Assembly: GCA_021234155.1 (NCBI GenBank)
Contig: JAJEKV010000093.1
Location: 60,001-124,000 of the forward strand
DNA: 64,000 nucleotides
Direction: 5' to 3'
DNA from: Isoetes taiwanensis
Lineage: Eukaryota > Streptophyta > Lycopodiopsida > Isoetales > Isoetaceae
The notes beneath the pieces are model-generated. The model was not told the origin of the DNA. It saw only the letters and a program-made list of their open reading frames with translations, and made no database searches. Position numbers and translations under genes: made by a program. Shown piece after piece: positions 55,417 through 64,000 of this stretch. The first letter of the stretch is position 1. Each line of letters starts with the position of its first letter.

Positions 55417-57832
55417 TTGGCTAATATTAGCCGCTATTTTTTTCCAGCCAAGTTGATTAGTGACACCAAACGTGAGACAATGGCGAAGGTTAGGGGCTCA
55501 GAGTGTTGTTGGAGTGGTTGTATGCAATTTTTCACAATAGAACAATTGGTGGAAGCAAGAGCCACTTTTCAAGAGTATACTGTTGATGAGAGGAGGACCT
55601 ACATGTACACAATCTTCGACCATGCACTTCAAGATGAAAGAAACCCAAACAGAAAAAGATACCCTTTGCTAGGCAAATGGATTGTCCAAAAGCATGGCAA
55701 TGCAATTCCAAGTTCTTCATGGCATAATTGGCCAAAAAAAACAGGCAGAGGGGAACATGATTGCTTTACATGGAAATAATGGTTTGTTGAGACCAACAGC
55801 TAGGATCTTGGCTGCCAGGGAGATATTTGAAAAATATATTGATTTCAATGCAGAGTCTATGCACACAAAAGCAGAAGGGATGAAAAGGGAAGAGCAGTTG
55901 TTGAGAAAAGGTTACCATCACATTGTACTCAAAAGAGTATTTTGGAAGAAGTGAATTCCCTACTTCGAGAATTGGGAATTCTTCCAATATCCCGACCTAG
56001 CTTTAGTAGGCTATGGAAGAAGCATTTCAATCATGTCACCATAGCAACTTTAAACAACTTTGCAAAGTGCAATTTATGTGCTAAGTTGAAGGAGACTCTT
56101 GATAAGACTGTGCAACCTAGTCAAAGGGCTAGGATAAGGGAGCATATGAAGGACCATATGACTGACCAACTATCATGTAGATCATGTTATTGGATGTGGA
56201 GGACTTTATCTGCATTGGAACCTAATAACTATTTATGTATTATATATGACAAGATGGACCAGCAAAAGACTTGTCTTCCACAATTCAAGTACATACCAAA
56301 GTCATGTGGAAGATCATACCCTTTACAGATCTCAATGACTGGGGCAATCTTGCATGGGCAGACTCAAACCTACTATGGCCATTTTAGTTTGGAGTTGTGG
56401 AGTGATGGTCCAGATTTTCATATTGGGAGTATCATGAGGTGTTTGAGAAACTATGAAAATGGATACAATGGTCACCTCTAGGACCCTACAGCTAGCCAGG
56501 CACTACATAGAGCATTGTTAGATGGAAACCCTAACAATATTGAAAAGTTCAGCAAGGCAAGGTTTAGGAAGCATGGGTCTAATGAACATGTTGGAGCTTC
56601 AACTTCACGTGCTAGAGCTCAAGATCTACCCAAAAGGTTCCTCTTGCAACTTGATAATTGTGCTGGCCAAAATAAGAACAGGTGGATGTTTTCTTTCCTA
56701 TCCTACTTAACAGCTGTGGGGATATTTGAAAGAGTTTATTTAGGGTTTCTTATGCCCGGGCATACCCATGAGGATATGGATGCATTATTTGGCAAATATA
56801 GTTGTATCTTGAAGCAGCAGACAGTCCACCAACTTTCCTAGGCTAATGGAAATCTTGCATGAATGCACTACTCCAAACCCTATAGCTTCTCTCATAGAAG
56901 AAGTGCCCAATTGGAAGAGCTTTGTGGATGGTTATACATTGGATCTTGAAGGTCATTCCAGGCCTCTGCAGTTCACTTTTTGGGTGAGAGATGGGATTCC
57001 AATCTTCCAATGGAAGATGAGACCTTCAGAGGAGGAGTGGAGAGGAGGGGAGGAAATATGGCGTAGAGATGAGAATGGCAAGCCTATGATACCTCCAGGT
57101 CAACCAAAAGCTCTAAAACATACTGAAGAAGTGAAGCAATTGGGATTGACTAAGGAAGGAATCCAGGACTATATAAAGCATTGGCAAACCAATCCAGATG
57201 ACACCAACCATGCCTTGGTGGCTTCTTTGGAAGAAGGTGATTAACTTTGTTGGGGAGATAGACACATCCTCAGATGAATTGAAAGAAGGGTGGTTGCCTA
57301 AAACTAGGTGGAAGACCTTAGCAGGTGCTGAGGATGTTGATGACACTGTAAGTAGCATTCGCAAGAAATATGCTCCTCCTCCTTCTGACAAACACTATGT
57401 TGGTCCTAAGAACAATAGGCCAAAGTTTCTAGGCATGGATGCTTATGAACCTTCCACTGACTTGGAATGCCACCAATTTGTGGTAGTAAAGCCCGGCAGA
57501 TTTAGATACATATCCAAAGGTGGTTGGGGTTCACTATCTACGATATTTGCAAAGAAGAAGGTAATATTAACTTCAACCATGTGCTTGGGTGGAATGGTGG
57601 TGTCCAGTGCATCGGTTGACCAACGTGTCGGATAAAGAAAGGTACTTTCGATTGTTGGACAAAGAGATGGAGGAGAAATCCGAGTGATCCTGATCTTTGG
57701 CTAGACTATGAAAGTGTTTTGTACTCATGGACTCCAAACACTATTCCAGCTAGAAATGCGAGAATTACAATACCTCAGGATGTCAGGAAGAAGGCTATGA
57801 TATCATTGGGGGTGCTTGAAGAAAGTTGAATA
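55417..57832 (+). pseudogene. DUF7869-type putative transposase gene, broken
   Basis: Plus-strand coding pieces in order: CCWSGCMQFFTIEQLVEARA (55500), PTARILAAREIFEKYIDFNA (55795), PSFSRLWKKHFNHVTIATLN with CNLCAKLKETLD (55995-56100), MTGAILHGQTQTYYGHFSLE (56335), the core LLQLDNCAGQNKNRW and GHTHEDMDALFGKYS (56640-56810), WKSFVDGYTLDL (56913), and a C-terminal DCWTKRWRRNPSDPDLWLDY (57645). DNC...QNKN and GHTHEDMD form the acidic/histidine core of DUF7869, a family predicted as a transposase or nuclease of the RNase H type. Frame changes near 55690, 55950, 56480 (stop), 56840 and 57540 inactivate it. One intron may lie around 57230. Confidence 0.8.
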
Positions 57833-58174
57833 ACTATGTAAATTTTTTTTATCACGTTTTTATGATATGGTGCTATATTGTGAAATATTGACTATTTTGT
57901 AAATAACATGATATTACGTTTTCATAATTTTGAGGTGAAATGTGTGAATTTGAATATGCTACTAAAAACATGCAATATGAAATTTGTCCCAAAATTAAGA
58001 CATAATCCCAATTTAATTGAATGATGGTTCTAGTAAGAGCGATTCACAAAAGGAAGCAACCGATTTTTCCAAATAGACAGATATGGGAGCAAAAAAAAGG
58101 GGAAAAATATTAAACAGCCACAGATCGGTCCAAGGAGATCTCCTGTTAATCATAGAATACTGAAAGCGCTCAAT
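57833..58174. other. 3' flank of the transposon gene
   Basis: AT-rich, containing the right 36-bp inverted repeat and no coding content. Confidence 0.4.
57999..58034 (-). repeat. 36-bp inverted repeat, right copy
   Basis: Inverted copy of 45046-45081 with one mismatch. It lies about 165 bp after the end of the DUF7869 coding remains, a plausible place for a terminal inverted repeat. Confidence 0.6.
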
Positions 58175-58610
58175 CACATGAGAATTCGAGGCAGTACCTT
58201 CCAAGATCCCTGCATGCGAGCCAAAATTCGAGAGCGAAAACGTGCAAGAATCATTCATAAAATTGATAGATCCACAAATGTATGCAACGGAAACGAAAAC
58301 ATGAACGAATCATGTGAGAGTTTGATGCAGTACCTTCAAGATCCATGCATGCAAGCAAAAATTTCATAGCCCAAGCGAGGAAGAATCATCCATAAAACGT
58401 ATAGATCCACAAATTCATGCATGCAAGCGACACAAAGGAACAAAAACATGAACGAATCACATGAGAATTTGATGCAGGACCTTCAAGATCTATGCATGCA
58501 AGTAAAAATTCCACAGCCAAAGCGCGCAAGAATGATTGCTAAAACTTACAGATCCACAATTTGGTGCATGTAAGAGAATCAAAAGAATGAAAACATGAAC
58601 TAATAATCAA
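58175..58610. repeat. Tandem repeat, unit 136-147 bp, three copies
   Basis: CACATGAGAATTCGAGGCAG (58175), a CATGTGAGAGTTTGATGCAG version (58311) and CACATGAGAATTTGATGCAG (58458) begin three related units. Each contains CCTTC-AAGATC, TGCATGCAAGC, GATCCACAAAT and GAAAACATGAACGAAT. Their minus-strand position just below the TATA-containing block suggests a duplicated leader or first-intron segment. Confidence 0.85.
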
Positions 58611-58623
58611 TGCTTGGCCGATG

Positions 58624-58742
58624 ACTAAGACCCAAAAAAACTGTTGTGAGAAGACGCCGATAATGGAGAAAGAGCCCAAAAACGTATATATAGCCTCGTC
58701 TCTCCCCAAAATGGCGATCCGACGGTGTCGAATCGCATGCAT
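58624..58742 (-). promoter_or_regulatory. Duplicated TATA-containing block, copy 2
   Basis: Near-identical to 44258-44375, same orientation. Minus-strand TATA (GGCTATATATACG) with a C/T-rich start region. The tandem repeat at 58175-58610 would be the transcribed leader. No coding exon found below it. Confidence 0.55.
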
Positions 58743-58869
58743 TCTCGAATGGACACTTGGCTTAGCATTTTCTTGAGTGATGCCTATTGGCTGAAATACT
58801 CGAAGGTTTTACAGTTGGTCGAATTAATGTAAATTTCTTAGATTGCCATAAGAACATCATATCATCAAC

Positions 58870-59640
58870 ATGGTTTAGAATTGTAGGGATTCAAACATTG
58901 AAATATTAGATAATTTGACTCAGCATTATAAACTTTCATTTTTTTGAAAGTGAACCCTGTGAATAAAATTTTCAAGGTGCCACAACAATTTGATTCCTTG
59001 AACAAGATATATTTATAGTTGAAGACTTGTGGTATTATAAGCATACCCCTTAACCATAACAAAAAATACAAGAGGATATCATTAATTCCAGATGTTATAT
59101 AAATTTGTTATTTTTCTAAGAGCTTGTGGCAGGATCAAGATATCAAAAATTGGGCAGTTGAACTAGGTTGAGATATTATTATTGGCAACAATTTGGTGGC
59201 ATACTCTTGTGGAGGCACAAGAAGCATTTGGAAAACTCCCTTTTGAGATGTTATCAATTGGAATGTATTGATTGCGCATTGCACTGAAATTTTACTAAAT
59301 TATGTTGGGGCATGAATCCCTACATGTGATAAGAAAATGCAACATGAAAATGTGTGCATTGTAACATTTATTAGAAGCTTGAAAGTTGTGGTGCTACATA
59401 AGAGCCTTAGACATTTTTGGCAATAACTTAATTAACATGTACGCAAAGTGAGGTTCACACAAAGATGCACATACATCTTGGAAGCTTGTGGTCACCTAGG
59501 AGCCATAGGCAGATGTAGAGAAATTCACGTTCATCTTTCTCAGACTGAATCTGAAACATATATTTTTTTGAATAAATGCTTTGGTTGGCATGCATCCAAA
59601 ATGTGGCTCCCTCAAAGAGGCAAAATAAGTCTTTGAGAAT
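58870..59640 (+). pseudogene. PPR gene remnant
   Basis: Degenerate plus-strand pentatricopeptide-repeat text: DVINWNVLIAHC (about 59245, compare the usual DVVSWNALI), YILEACGHLGAIGRCREIHV (59470-59530) and, after a one-base shift, NALVGMHPKCGSLKEAK (59570-59625) before a stop. These match the L2/P/S motif series of plant organelle RNA-binding PPR proteins. Many stops and shifts; no start or DYW end. Confidence 0.7.
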
Positions 59641-59754
59641 CTAAAATACTATTGAATATAATTGCATATATGCTTTATATTCAAGGCTTGCATATATACT
59701 TTTTATGCCAAAGCTTGCAATGTAGTACTCTATTCGTTCCAGAATTACAATATA

Positions 59755-60425
59755 TGATGCTCCAGAGTGGTATTATCAGGGTCTCCAGGGAAGAGATGCA
59801 GCCACGGAGGTCCACCCTGAACGTAGATACCACCCACCTTGTCCACCAGCTTGGGAGAGGTTTCCCAGAGGTAAGAGTGCAAAACGGTGGGGAGCTCTAC
59901 GAGGTCAACAGCAGGAGGATGCCCTTCTTGTCACGTGTGGGAATGGCAGCACGCTATCTAAGCTTGCAAGGGGTGAGTATATCACTCCTGGGAGGGGGTG
60001 CAAGGACTATGTTCTAAACTCGCTTGGTTTGTTTTAATCGTGCTTTACTGTTGTGCCATCAGGGACCTTGCTTGCACCAAACTACGTCCATAACGGTGAC
60101 AAACTTGTGTACGTCATCCAAGGATCCGCGAGGTTGGAGGTCATTTCGAGCACTGGGGAGAGGGCCACTGGAGGAGAGTTGAGGTAGGGAGACCTTGCTT
60201 TGATTCCCAACTTCCATCCTCACGCATTGCTTGCTGGGGACGAAGGGTTCGACTCGTTCAAAGTGATCAACAACGACCGGTAAAACCATGGCCCGCACTT
60301 TTGCTGATTCTTCTTTCTTGTTCATTCATGCCTTCCTTCTTTTTCTCATGTTATTGAGCTTGCAGTCCCGAGATGTCGTTTCTCGCTGGAGGCAACTCCG
60401 TGCATACACGCATGCCGAGAGGTGT
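59755..60425 (+). pseudogene. 11S-globulin-like storage cupin, C-terminal fragment
   Basis: Three exons are visible. 59778-59972 (LNVDTTHLVHQLGRGFPEVR, then NSRRMPFLSRVGMAARYLSL) ends at a GTGAGT donor. 60063-60279 (TLLAPNYVHNGDKLVYVIQG, DLALIPNFHPHALLAGDEGF) has a TGCCATCAG acceptor and GTAAAA donor. 60366-60421 (PEMSFLAGGNSVHTRMPR) follows TTGCAG. The order matches the second cupin barrel of 11S seed or spore storage globulins. An in-frame TAG at 60185-60187 falls in the strand before DLALIP, and joining the first two exons at the visible sites shifts the frame by one. Storage function is therefore lost. The first barrel and the C-terminal helix are absent. Confidence 0.8.
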
Positions 60426-60429
60426 CTTC

Positions 60430-61040
60430 TGTCCTTTGTCACTGTCATGAACATTTGTAGTAATTTGGTTGAATACTTCAAAAAGATTTCTCTTGAAATT
60501 TCTCTGATTCTGCGGTCACTCAGTCTCAATTTCTTATTCTTCTTTGAAGGTGAAGCTTTACAAGGGGAATTCTTCTTCATTGGTACCTTCTTTGCAGACA
60601 ATCTCTGTCTGTAATCTCTCTTCCGTGGTGCATCAATTGCCTTATAAATTGAACGGAGAGAGGAAAATCTCTCTCTAATTTCCTTGTTTTGCAAAATTGG
60701 TGTGGGCAAATTGTTGATTTTCGGTTTAGGAAAATTCTTTGAAACAAATAACCCCCCCATTTTGCTTGAATTCAAGATGGGCAAGCCCGCCATCCACAAA
60801 TATGGCGGGCTACAAGCATCCATGTTTCTGGCACCATTCAAGCTAATGATTCTCTTAGCCTGTCATTTAACGGATGCACACCTTATATGTTAGCACGTCA
60901 AACACGCACGTCGTGTTTAAAACACGCCGATTTTAAGCACTTGTAAGTGGCACCCGGACGGTGATTTCTGCTACCCAGTACCAATTTTGCACCCTCACGT
61001 GTTCTTAATACAATGCCAATATTATGAATTGATAAATATT
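60430..61040. other. Intergenic DNA, no gene supported
   Basis: ORFs of up to about 170 codons on the minus strand (to 60841) show no motif. A short palindromic text AACACGCACGTCGTGTT lies near 60902. Confidence 0.35.
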
Positions 61041-61740
61041 TGAATCATATGAAACAAATTAAGCATAGATTCTTAGTTAGAAGTCAACGTTAGAGCTAGA
61101 CGTAGAGTCAAAGAAGAGTTTCAATGGTAGCATCAATATTATAGTAAGTTGACATGCCAATATGAGCAATAGAGTTTATGCTATATGATTTAATGATAGA
61201 GGATGGTGTACTCAATACTAGCATCAAATATAGAGTCACAATAGAATCAGATATAAGATCAATGATAGTGTCAAGACATAGTGTCATTGTTAGCGATAGA
61301 TGCAGAACTAGTGGTCAATATTAGAGTCAAACTGAGAGTTAGGATGAACATAACTAGAGATCAACATTAGAGTCAAATATAGAGTCAAACTAAGAGTTAG
61401 CATTAACATTACATCACCATTAAAGTTACACGTATAACTTCAATGACATTAGAGTCAGATGACATGTATGCTTGTAATTGAAGCTAGATGAAGCTAATTC
61501 TGACTCATAGTTACGTAATCTGTAGCGTCAAAGATAGTGTCATCTATAGAGCCAGGTTGGTGAAATGAACGAACATCATTAGCGGAGTCAATTGTAGCGA
61601 TAGAATTACTAGCAGAGAAGTGTCAACTATAGGGTCAGCTTGGTAAAATGAACTATCATCTCAGGGCCAGCTTGGTAAAATGAACCGTCATCGTCATCGG
61701 TAGAGTTGGTTGTAGCGACAGAATTAGTAGCGGAGAATTA
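61040..61740. repeat. Degenerate TAGAGTCA-type short repeats
   Basis: TAGAGTCA, ATAGTGTCA, AGAGTTAG and GTAGCGACAGAATTAGTAGCGGAG variants recur irregularly for about 700 bp. Old minisatellite, non-coding. Confidence 0.6.
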
Positions 61741-62935
61741 GCTAACGCATATTTGTTGCTTTAACTGAGTATACCAATTTTTTCCTCATAGGATTGAGAA
61801 ATGGTATGTTTTTGGGTATTAGATTCCATTGTGTGAGTACCACTTCTTCTGAGGCATGCAAGCTCCCATGGTACTGATTTTCCAATAGTTCTGTAAAATG
61901 CAATGGTCTCGCACATGGGGTTGCCATTCTAGTCTCTACAATGGACACAGTGTCACCCATTCTAGCGCTGACCATGTCGGGTTGCCATTCCAGGCTCTAA
62001 AATGGACATGAGTCAAAATGGCCAGAAGTGCTTGTGCTAATGTTTACATGGGACAGATTCTCGTGAGATGGCTGAAACCTTGCTGACCTTTGGCTGAGCC
62101 GAAAAAATTCAACCCCGTTATGAGATTTCAGCTGTTGCAGCATGAAGCATGCGCTACTGAGGCCAGGCTGAAGTTTCAAGGCAGCGCTGACTCAGCTATC
62201 TCTCAGCACTAAGGAAAAAACCACAAATAACAACTCCTCTCCAAGGTCACGGGTTCAACGCCTCCTCGTTGTGAAAGTGGCCATGCAATGTAAAGTTGGT
62301 GAGGGAAGGACCCACTTCAGCAATGTAAAGTGGTGGGGGCAGGACCCATTTGCGTGTGTTGTAAAGTGTCACATGTCCGATAGGACGCTGCCTTGTGGCG
62401 TGACGTTAAAATCTCTTATTCTTCTAAAAGGTATGCCCATGTGGTGAAAATTCAGCACTTGACTAGAGGCCACGTCAGTGATGCAGATTTCAAATAGGCA
62501 ATCAGATTCAGGCTTGAATAGATCCTCTTGAGGAGATGGATCAGAAGCATTCGATTCGAATAGCCAAGCTAATACGGCTATGGCGCTTCCCTGTAAAGAA
62601 AAAAAAATGGGGTTCTGTTTATATCAGAGACTGCCAGAAAAATGGAGTCAAAACAGAGTCTTTTGAACTCGTAAGATTTGGGATTCTCTTTGTTCCAATT
62701 GAATCTGCTCCTAAGAATCGACCAAAACAATGGCACTGCAAGGGCGCCCAAATCAATGCTTGGGCGCCTAATGGGAGCAGAAAGTGCTCTGCACAAAAAA
62801 CCCAATCCGACAATACCACAGATTATTGGCGCCGGCCTTGGGATTGCGATTGTGCTGCAGCGGCAAAGTACTCTGTTCAATTCATCCCTGTATTTATCTC
62901 ACCTACTCAACTAGCTTATCTTCCAGGATGAGACA
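61741..62935. other. Intergenic DNA with short doublet and tRNA-like B box
   Basis: GTTGCCATTCYAG-TCTMYAATGGACA occurs twice (about 61919 and 61980). CACGGGTTCAACGCCTCC near 62249 resembles a pol III B box, and GCAATGTAAAGT-GGTGRGGG-AGGACCCA is doubled just after (62287, 62322), as in a worn SINE. No gene supported. Confidence 0.35.
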
Positions 62936-64000
62936 ATTCAGCCCAGAAGAAAAAGCGCCCTTTTTCTTCCCCTGTTTTTCTCCATCCGCCATCGCCGGCG
63001 CCGTACTTGAAGCCCCTTTACAACCCACTACTCTGTTGCTTTCTCCCAGTCTAGTTTCTCCCGATCTGACCATTTCCGAGCTTTTTTTGGCATACCTGTG
63101 GCTTTTTTTTTCTGCTTTTCTTCACCAGATTTGTTCAATCCGGCGGTGATATGTCATGATTTGTGTTGCAGAATGCAGATATCTGAGTAGTCTATTCTGT
63201 GATTAATTATCAATCTCTGAGCCCTGATTACTACGGCGAAATGGGGGGCTCATGAGCTCATTATTGCAGCTCTAACGGCGGGTCGTCTTGATTCTTTTTC
63301 TCAGCTTTTGGCAGGTTAAATCCGTCTGCTCTGCTGCTTTGAATCGCCCAACAACTAGCTTGTGTTTGTCACTTTCAAACTAGAGAATTTGGTTCCAGAT
63401 TTATATAGCACGACCCACCAAACCCCTGCGCCATAGCTGACAAAGGGAAGCTTTATTTTATATCCTTTCTGTTCCGTTTTCCGGTAAATTTAGAACACCC
63501 TAATATGGTTCAGGTGTTGCAACCTTTTTGTCGAATAAGATATGATTGGAATGAGATCCATTTAAACTAGCAAAAGCGCAACAGTAGGATTGGGTAGGTT
63601 TGGATTCACTTTTGCATTTGATTATGTTGGGGTCACATGACCCAAAATAATCGAACGGGGATTTTCCAGCTAGCTGGGTCAGCGCTGACCTAGAGCATCA
63701 GCAACGTGTTCACATGGAATCCTACCCTGCCAGGTGCCTTATTGCTGAAAATCCTTCAGCAGTATAAAATCGGCGATCAGCTGTTAGGAAAATCCATCCA
63801 ATTCATCACCTGCCTTTCTTTTTCACAGCCGAAGCCTTCTGAAACAGCCGAATTCAGTAAACCCATCTTCTGGAAAAGGTCCATGAGAAGAATGAATTCG
63901 AACAGAGGAAGGAAGAGAACAAAGGATTCAGAAAAAACTTTCATAGATCAAGGACGATTTTGAAGAGGCTTCTTGGCAATTCGACCAGATCTGATTTTCG
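62936..64000. other. Intergenic DNA or unannotated 5' region
   Basis: A plus-strand frame starting MRQFSPEEKAPFFFPCFSPS ends at 63149 with a hydrophobic stretch, but nothing supports it as a gene. A second short frame (63706-63963) ends in a basic KRSMRRMNSNRGRKRTKDSE stretch. Both could be chance. Confidence 0.3.

Noticed and set aside
60326-60841. 171-codon minus-strand ORF
   Set aside because: Antisense to the globulin remnant and low-complexity 3' region; no motif or splice support.

Overview
The window is nuclear DNA of a land plant. Evidence for this is plant-type spliced exons (laccase, a CAD1/NSL1-type MACPF protein, PPR motifs, an 11S-globulin-like cupin) embedded in many retrotransposon and DNA-transposon remains. 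The DUF7869-type protein and the storage-cupin and MACPF mix suggest a non-seed plant, possibly a fern; that is inference. I see no complete, undamaged host gene. Almost everything is mobile DNA, captured gene pieces or satellite-like repeats.

Layout. 1-600: tandem ~243-bp repeats. 1.65 kb: a Helitron 3' terminus in minus orientation. 2.46-8.25 kb: minus-strand L1-type LINE pieces, split by a minus-strand coiled-coil gene fragment (3.3-4.9 kb) and a plus-strand LINE 3' remnant (5.2-6.15 kb). 8.09-24.19 kb: a tandem segmental duplication (units of 7.8 and 8.2 kb), each unit carrying a GTGTAGTTTTT-rich minisatellite, two 19-bp minisatellite arrays and a 305-bp doublet. The second unit also carries a 535-bp TIR element with a 10-bp target duplication. 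24.28-28.5 kb: a Helitron-like 5' terminus followed by exons of several unrelated plant genes, all plus strand (unidentified exons, laccase, a multi-membrane-span family). 28.6-37.8 kb: a LINE split by another LINE tail and by a young Copia LTR element (30904-36609) with intact 5-bp target duplication. 37.8-39.9 kb: a minus-strand MACPF gene fragment whose 3' end is cut by that LINE. 41.6-44.2 kb: another minus-strand LINE.

45.0-58.0 kb is the most unusual part. A minus-strand set of spliced exons (45.4-52.6 kb) encodes an FCP1/NIF-like HAD domain, a possible methyltransferase-fold segment, an unrecognised conserved-looking protein and an acidic protein. About two dozen copies of an imperfect palindrome, CACGCCNGGCGTG, sit in its introns, spacers and promoters and not in the exons I examined. 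To its right lie a second Helitron 3' terminus, a 1.3-kb pyrimidine tract, and a broken DUF8039/DUF7869 transposon gene. A 36-bp near-perfect inverted repeat (45046-45081 and 57999-58034) brackets the block, which allows, but does not prove, that it is one ~13-kb element with cargo.

58.0-64.0 kb: a repeat of a TATA-containing block also found at 44.3 kb, a PPR pseudogene, an 11S-globulin-like pseudogene and low-complexity intergenic DNA with no gene I can support.
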